The notes under the pieces were generated by a model. It saw nothing but the letters and a program-made list of their open reading frames with translations. It was not told the DNA's origin and did no database searches. 10,458 nucleotides of DNA from AP-15 sp036008325. Its GTDB lineage: Bacteria > Pseudomonadota > Alphaproteobacteria > ATCC43930 > CGMCC-115725. The DNA lies in the NCBI GenBank assembly GCA_036008325.1, contig DASYNW010000172.1:1-10458 (forward strand), given 5' to 3'. Positions 6,818-10,458 of this stretch are shown piece after piece (positions within the stretch are counted from its first letter, which is position 1; each line of letters opens with the position of its first letter). The translations under genes were made by a program, and so were the position numbers.

Positions 6818-6824
6818 CCCCCTT
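6818..6824 (-). promoter_or_regulatory. Ribosome binding site in front of the ATT codon of the CYTH-CHAD gene
   Basis: AAGGGGG on the minus strand is six bases before ATT 6811, an ideal distance, and no ATG, GTG or TTG lies at a usable distance in the same frame. If translation started at ATG 6883, this site would be internal and purposeless. Confidence 0.5.
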
Positions 6825-6846
6825 GATCGCGGTTCCCCGCCTGCGG

Positions 6847-6953
6847 ATCTCTGCAAACGCCGGACCGGGCCGGTCGATGCCATGCCCGGCCCAGATTTTC
6901 GGACCTGCGCACGCAGAGTCTGCCGCAAAATCGCGCAAACGCCGAATCTCTGC
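6847..6953. repeat. Repeated short blocks in the CYTH-CHAD/MFS divergent region
   Basis: GCAAACGCCG occurs at 6853-6862 and 6935-6944, and ATCTCTGC at 6847-6854 and 6946-6953, so the two blocks recur in swapped order. Between them lie two small dyads: CTGCG-CA-CGCAG at 6905-6916 and GCAGA-G-TCTGC at 6913-6923. The TCTGC/GCAGA core therefore appears several times in about 110 bases. This could be a cluster of regulator sites or chance in biased DNA. Confidence 0.3.
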
Positions 6954-6974
6954 TAATCCATGGTCAAAGCTTCG

Positions 6975-6994
6975 GCAGCCGGTCGACCGGCTGC
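6975..6994. repeat. Perfect 20-bp palindrome upstream of the MFS gene
   Basis: GCAGCCGGTCGACCGGCTGC equals its own reverse complement over all 20 bases, with no central gap, and mismatches begin immediately outside. It ends 75 bases before the MFS start codon in the region shared with the divergent CYTH-CHAD gene. The position suits an operator of a dimeric regulator (TetR- or MarR-like regulators of exporters use such sites), though no regulator gene is adjacent. As RNA it would form an 8-bp stem with a TCGA loop, and there is no T-run. Confidence 0.55.
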
Positions 6995-7069
6995 GAGCGG
7001 CAACCCCGGGGACGCCGATTGGCGCCTCCCCCGGCGGCGCGATCGAACGAAGCGGCTCGGAGGGCGGAA

Positions 7070-8362
7070 ATGGATTGGCTGCGGTGGCCGCGCGCGCGCC
7101 GGGTTGCGCCCGGCAGCATGCCGCGCGGTTATGCCGCGAGCATCGCCATCCCGGCTCCGACCACCCGCGGCCTGCTGATCGGCGAGCGCGATTTCTGGCG
7201 GTTGTGGCTGGTCGGCCTGGTGGTCTTTGGGGTGCGCTGGCTCGAAATGCTGGCGGTTGCGGTGTTCGCTTATCAGCGCACCGGCTCGCCCTTCGTCGTG
7301 GCGCTCCTGACCATGCTGCGGATGCTGCCGATGGCGCTGTTCGGCGCGGTGATCGGCGCCATCGCCGAGCGGATCGAGCGGCGCACCGCGCTGGGCTTCG
7401 TCGTGCTGTCGATGGGGCTGACCTCGCTGACCCTGGCGGTGCTCGCCTTTACCGGCGAGCTTGCGGTGTGGCAGCTCGCGGTGGCGAGCTTTCTGAACGG
7501 CATCGGCTGGACCACCGACAACCCGGTGCGGCGCACGATGATCGGCGAGGTCGTCGGACCCGAGCGGATGAGTGCGGCGATGTCGATCGATGTCGGCGCC
7601 AACAATGCGAGCCAGGTCCTCGGCCCCACCCTCGGCGGCGTATTGCTCGCGACCTGCGGCATCGGCGGCGCCTTCACGGTCAGCGTCTTGTGCTACCTTG
7701 TGGCGCTGGCCGCGGCCTGGCGGGTGCGCCACCGCAACCAGGGGGGCGCCTGGGGCGGGCAGAGCGTGCTGGCGCGGATCATCGAGGGGTTGGCGCTGGT
7801 GCGCCGCGACCGGCGCCTGGTCGCGGTCCTGACGGTTACCGTCATCTACAACATGTTCGGCTGGCCGTTCACCAGCATGGTCCCGGTGATCGGCCACGAC
7901 GCCCTGCATCTGGGGCCGACCGGCATCGGCCTGCTCGCCAGCATGGGCGGGGTCGGCGCCTTTTGCGGCGCGGTGGCGATCGCGCTTTTGGCGCGGCCGC
8001 CGCATTTTTCCCGGCTCTATCTCGTCGGCGTCGTCAGCTACCTGCTGCTGGTGCCGGTCTTTGCCCTGGTTCCCTCTGCCGCGGCCGCCGGCACGGTGCT
8101 GCTGCTGACCGGGATCGCCAATGCCTGTTTCAGCATCATGCAGGCGACCCTGGTCTATCTAGCGGCACCACCGCAGATGCGCAGCCGGGTCTACGGCGTA
8201 TTGTCGGTGTGCATCGGCATCGGCATGCTGGGCTTTATGCATATCGGCTTGCTGGCCGGCCTGATCGGTGCGCCGTGGGCGACCGCGGCGACCGGCGGCG
8301 AGGGCATCCTCGCCCTGGCTCTGACCCGGCGCTGGTGGCGCCCGCTCGCCCGCCCCGCCTGA
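7070..8362 (+). CDS. MFS transporter of the EntS/MFS_3 type
   Basis: A 430-residue inner-membrane major facilitator with about 12 predicted hydrophobic helices; the first is near 43-60 and the last near 377-400. The loop after the second helix pair carries a motif A variant, GAIAERIERR (96-105). The central segment NPVRRTMIGEVVGPERMSAA with NNASQVLGPTLGG (178-190) is typical of the EntS-like exporter group, which includes siderophore and macrolide effluxers. Substrate cannot be predicted, but export is more likely than uptake. ATG 7070 is chosen because GGAGGG lies five bases upstream; an in-frame TTG at 7019 has no such site. The N-terminus has about 40 polar, arginine-rich residues before the first helix. 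It is divergent from the CYTH-CHAD gene and nearly abuts the convergent lipoprotein gene, 12 bases away. Confidence 0.9.
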   Translation: MDWLRWPRARRVAPGSMPRGYAASIAIPAPTTRGLLIGERDFWRLWLVGLVVFGVRWLEMLAVAVFAYQRTGSPFVVALLTMLRMLPMALFGAVIGAIAERIERRTALGFVVLSMGLTSLTLAVLAFTGELAVWQLAVASFLNGIGWTTDNPVRRTMIGEVVGPERMSAAMSIDVGANNASQVLGPTLGGVLLATCGIGGAFTVSVLCYLVALAAAWRVRHRNQGGAWGGQSVLARIIEGLALVRRDRRLVAVLTVTVIYNMFGWPFTSMVPVIGHDALHLGPTGIGLLASMGGVGAFCGAVAIALLARPPHFSRLYLVGVVSYLLLVPVFALVPSAAAAGTVLLLTGIANACFSIMQATLVYLAAPPQMRSRVYGVLSVCIGIGMLGFMHIGLLAGLIGAPWATAATGGEGILALALTRRWWRPLARPA

Positions 8363-8374
8363 GCGCGTGCGGGT

Positions 8375-8788
8375 TTAACCGCCGCCGATCGAGATTTCCA
8401 CCCGCCGGCTCGCCAGACCCGGCTCACCGCCCGTCTGACCGCGCCCGATGCGCACCAGCCGGTTGGCAGCGACCCCATCGGCGGCCAAGGCGTCCGCCAC
8501 CACCTGCGCGCGCTGTTTCGACAACAGGAAATCGGCGGGCGGGCTGCCGGCGCTGTCGGTGTAGCCGATGACCTGGACCGGTACGCCGGGTTCGTCGTTG
8601 GCGCGCTTCGCCGCCTCCGCGATCAGGCCGTGCGCCTGATCATCGAGCTGAGCCGAGCGCTCCTGAAAATATACGTCGTAGGGGCCGCTCGATCCGAACA
8701 GCGAACAGGCCGACAGCGCCAGCACGAGCCCGCCGACGGCCAGCAATCCCTTGGTGCGCCCGCTCGCGCCCAAGGCGGTCAGCGCCAT
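8375..8788 (-). CDS. OmpA-like-domain lipoprotein
   Basis: A 137-residue protein. Residues 1-28 form a lipoprotein signal: a basic region, the hydrophobic run LLAVGGLVLALSAC, and lipobox LSAC with C28 as the lipidated residue. Residues 38-135 are an OmpA C-terminal-like domain, with YDVYF at 38-42, VIGYTDSAGS (73-82), LSKQRAQVVADALAADGV (89-106) and a closing RRVEI (128-132). These domains bind the diaminopimelate stem of peptidoglycan. The Asp of GYTD and the Arg of LSKQRA are at the ligand positions, while the usual Asn before LSxxRA is replaced. It is shorter than Pal or YiaD. The ATG overlaps the end of the upstream small gene by ten bases and has no strong ribosome binding site, suggesting translational coupling. 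A GTG at 8830 could add 14 residues but is poorly placed. Confidence 0.88.
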   Translation of the reverse strand: MALTALGASGRTKGLLAVGGLVLALSACSLFGSSGPYDVYFQERSAQLDDQAHGLIAEAAKRANDEPGVPVQVIGYTDSAGSPPADFLLSKQRAQVVADALAADGVAANRLVRIGRGQTGGEPGLASRRVEISIGGG

Positions 8789-8961
8789 AACGAAACCAGC
8801 GACTCGGCCGCATACCAGATCGCCGCCCACAGCCCGAGCGACGAAACCGTGACGATCGCCAGCGCCGCAACTCGGGGCGCCCGGGTGGCGCCGTACGGGT
8901 GCCGGCTTGCTCGATGTCTCTGCCGGGTGGTCCTGATATCCGTCCAGGCGTTGCGATCCAT
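8779..8961 (-). CDS. Small single-span membrane protein, function unknown
   Basis: A 60-residue protein that I do not recognise. Residues 1-30 are polar and arginine/histidine-rich (MDRNAWTDIRTTRQRHRASR). Residues 31-52 form one hydrophobic segment (VAALAIVTVSSLGLWAAIWY), followed by a short amphipathic tail ending LWR. By the positive-inside rule the N-terminus should be cytoplasmic. ATG 8961 is preceded by GAGG five bases upstream, and an in-frame TTG at 8991 has no such site. Its last ten bases overlap the start of the OmpA-like lipoprotein gene, so the two are almost certainly co-translated. That context suggests an envelope role, possibly as partner of the lipoprotein; this is inference. 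The ribosome binding site, hydrophobic segment and overlap argue that it is real. Confidence 0.7.
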   Translation of the reverse strand: MDRNAWTDIRTTRQRHRASRHPYGATRAPRVAALAIVTVSSLGLWAAIWYAAESLVSLWR

Positions 8962-9253
8962 AATGTCCTCACGTCGCAGGCTTCTTCTCAACCAACAGAT
9001 TCTGTCACCAGCCGTCGAACCTCGGCAGGTGTCAAAAACATGTCATTGGAACCGGCTTTTTCGGGAGATCGCTTGATTATGGCTCGCCCCGGTGCCGCCG
9101 CGCCCGAACACCGAACTCGGTTTGACCGCCCGCACAATCCGCTGGGAGCGTAAGTGGGTTGCGCCGAAATATTCCCGGCAGATCGAGAGGGCGATGTATC
9201 CTGTGGTCGGCAGCGCCGGACGCGACCGCGCGCACCCGGCAAAGGGAGAAAAA
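8962..9253. other. Divergent intergenic region between the small membrane protein and the second flavoprotein gene
   Basis: These 292 bases hold no gene I can support. They are less GC-rich in places than the flanking genes, with short A and T runs near 9034-9038 and 9057-9061. A TTGACA on the minus strand (9035-9030) points to the small-protein gene but has no -10 at the right distance. CATAAT on the minus strand (9081-9076) and TATCCT on the plus strand (9197-9202) look like -10 boxes without matching -35 boxes. Promoters for both flanking genes must lie here or nearby, but I cannot place them. Confidence 0.5.
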
Positions 9254-10458
9254 ATGGCCTCGATCGACCTCGATCTTGCTCGCGTCGAGACGCGCGGCGC
9301 CGATTATATCGAACGCGCGCGCGCGCTGGCGCCATTGCTCGAAGACGCCGCCGACGAGATCGAGGCGCAGCGCCGACTGCCCGAACGGGTGGTCGAGGCT
9401 TTGGTCGAGGGCGGCTTTTTCAAGCTGCTGCTGCCGCGCTCCCTGGGCGGGGCCGAGCTACACCCGCTCGTCTATGTCCAGGTGCTCGAACAACTCGCCA
9501 AGGCCGAGCCCAGCACCGCCTGGTCCCTGGGCCAGAATTCCGGGTGCTCGATGTCGGCACCCTATCTCGACCCGGCGGTGGCGCGCGAGATCTTCGGGCC
9601 GGCGCGCGGCATTCTCGCTTGGGGGCCGGACACGCCCGGCGCCGGGCGCGGGGTGGCGGTCGAGGGCGGCATCCGGGTTACCGGGCGCTGGGGCTTTGCC
9701 ACCGGCAGCCGGCACGCGACCTGGCTCGGCGCGCATGTGCCGATCTTCGAGGAGGACGGCAGCCCGCGGCTCAACCCGAACGGCCGCCCGTTCGTGCGCA
9801 CCGTGCTGTTCCCCAAATCGAGCGCCACGATCATCGATAATTGGCAGGTCATCGGCCTGCGCGGCACCGGCAGCGACAGCTATACGGTCGAGGACCTGTT
9901 CGTGCCGCAGAAATACACCTGCTCGCGCGACAACGAGGCCGAGCGGCGCGAGGCGGGCCTCCTCTATAAATTCACCAGCGGCATGGTCTATGCGATGGGC
10001 TTCTCGAACGTGTCCTTGGGCATCGCCCGCGGCGCGCTCGACGCCTTCATCGTGCTGGCCCGCGACAAGATCCCGCGGGGCGCCCGCAACCCGTTGCGCC
10101 AGAACAACGTGATCCAGTCGCAGGTGGCGCAATGCGAGGCGCGGCTCAGATCCTCGCGCGCCTGGATCCACGCGACGTTGCGGGAAATGTGGGACGAGGC
10201 CCAGCGCACCGGCCAGTTCCTGCCCGAGCAGCACGCGCGGCTGCGCCTCGCCTCGACCTGGGCGATCCAGCAGGCGCGCGAGGTCGTGGCGCAGGTCTAC
10301 AGCGCCGCCGGGGCCACCGCGATCTTCACCGAGAACCCGTTCGAGCGGCGGCTGCGCGACATCCACGCCGGAACCCAGCAAGGCCAGGGCCGCCCGGTCC
10401 ATTTCGAAACCGTCGGCCAAATCCTGCTCGGCCTCCCGCCCGAAGGCCGCATGTTCCG
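9254..10458 (+). CDS. Acyl-CoA-dehydrogenase-fold flavoprotein, probable group D flavin monooxygenase (paralogue B), 3' end cut
   Basis: 401 codons are visible without a stop; by comparison with the 403-residue copy at 1687 only a few residues are missing at the right edge. The two proteins align along their whole length, with about half the residues identical by eye and one 3-residue indel near residue 128. Shared landmarks are RSLGGAEL (62-69), FATGSRHATWLGAHVPI (148-164), IGLRGTGSD (200-208), QSQVAQCEARL (288-298) and RDIHAGTQQGQGR with HFETVGQILLGL at the end. Here GRWGFATGSRHATW is closer to the family norm than the ASFSFASGSHEASW of the first copy, so their substrates may differ. ATG 9254 has GGAG five bases upstream. 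It is divergent from the small-membrane-protein/lipoprotein pair. No reductase is seen. Family certain; reaction inferred. Confidence 0.9.
   Translation, partial: MASIDLDLARVETRGADYIERARALAPLLEDAADEIEAQRRLPERVVEALVEGGFFKLLLPRSLGGAELHPLVYVQVLEQLAKAEPSTAWSLGQNSGCSMSAPYLDPAVAREIFGPARGILAWGPDTPGAGRGVAVEGGIRVTGRWGFATGSRHATWLGAHVPIFEEDGSPRLNPNGRPFVRTVLFPKSSATIIDNWQVIGLRGTGSDSYTVEDLFVPQKYTCSRDNEAERREAGLLYKFTSGMVYAMGFSNVSLGIARGALDAFIVLARDKIPRGARNPLRQNNVIQSQVAQCEARLRSSRAWIHATLREMWDEAQRTGQFLPEQHARLRLASTWAIQQAREVVAQVYSAAGATAIFTENPFERRLRDIHAGTQQGQGRPVHFETVGQILLGLPPEGRMF

Noticed and set aside
8363..8374. Terminator between the convergent MFS and lipoprotein genes
   Set aside because: Only 12 bases separate the stop codons and no stem or T-run can be formed there; any terminator would have to lie inside coding sequence.
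6823..8571. 582-codon plus-strand frame across the MFS gene
   Set aside because: It overlaps the MFS reading frame, is rich in Arg, Gly and Ala and has no membrane segments; the MFS frame has all the family motifs and a good ribosome binding site.
9030..9035. Perfect minus-strand TTGACA as -35 of the small-protein/lipoprotein unit
   Set aside because: The bases 16-18 positions downstream (GCTGGT or CTGGTG) are nothing like a -10 box.
8988..9041. A 17-codon minus-strand frame (MFLTPAEVRRLVTESVG) just upstream of the small membrane protein gene, possibly a leader peptide
   Set aside because: It has no ribosome binding site, no run of regulatory codons and no terminator/antiterminator structure after it. 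It is too short to support on its own.
9304..9332. Run of alternating GC bases near the start of the second flavoprotein gene, possible Z-DNA
   Set aside because: It encodes conserved RARAL residues in frame, and such runs are ordinary in DNA this GC-rich.

Overview
The window is very GC-rich (third codon positions almost all G or C) and chromosomal in character. It suggests an alphaproteobacterium, perhaps of the Rhodospirillales/Acetobacterales type. The reasons are the GC bias, an endonuclease-type MutL, a long CYTH-CHAD protein and a stand-alone MlaC-like protein. This placement is inference; there is no rRNA or other diagnostic marker. I see no tRNA, rRNA, CRISPR array, insertion sequence, integrase or prophage gene.

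Layout, left to right. mutL (minus) loses its C-terminus at the left edge. It is divergent from a complete acyl-CoA-dehydrogenase-fold flavoprotein gene (plus, 1687-2898), here called paralogue A. That gene converges on mlaC (minus), which follows a membrane-anchored monohaem cytochrome c gene (minus). The cytochrome gene is divergent from msrA (plus). msrA converges on a CYTH-CHAD gene (minus), which is divergent from an MFS exporter gene (plus). The exporter converges on a two-gene minus-strand unit: a 60-residue membrane protein overlapping an OmpA-like lipoprotein. That unit is divergent from a second acyl-CoA-dehydrogenase-fold gene (plus, 9254 to the right edge, paralogue B), cut a few residues before its expected end.

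How the genes relate. Most are single-gene units alternating in strand, with four divergent promoter regions of roughly 255-290 bases and convergent junctions of 12-69 bases, so this is not one pathway operon. Several products bear on envelope and stress upkeep: MlaC (phospholipid trafficking), the OmpA-like lipoprotein (peptidoglycan contact), MsrA (oxidised methionine), cytochrome c (periplasmic electron transfer), CYTH-CHAD (polyphosphate/triphosphate) and MutL (mismatch repair). The two flavoproteins are close paralogues that flank the other genes and look more like group D flavin monooxygenases than beta-oxidation enzymes. No flavin reductase or CoA ligase partner is visible.

Points most worth attention: a likely ATT initiation codon for the CYTH-CHAD gene; a TTG start for paralogue A behind a strong dyad in its leader; a perfect 20-bp palindrome upstream of the MFS gene; the overlapping small-membrane-protein/OmpA-lipoprotein pair; and a possibly leaderless mutL. 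I did not find a clear-cut new defence or mobile system.
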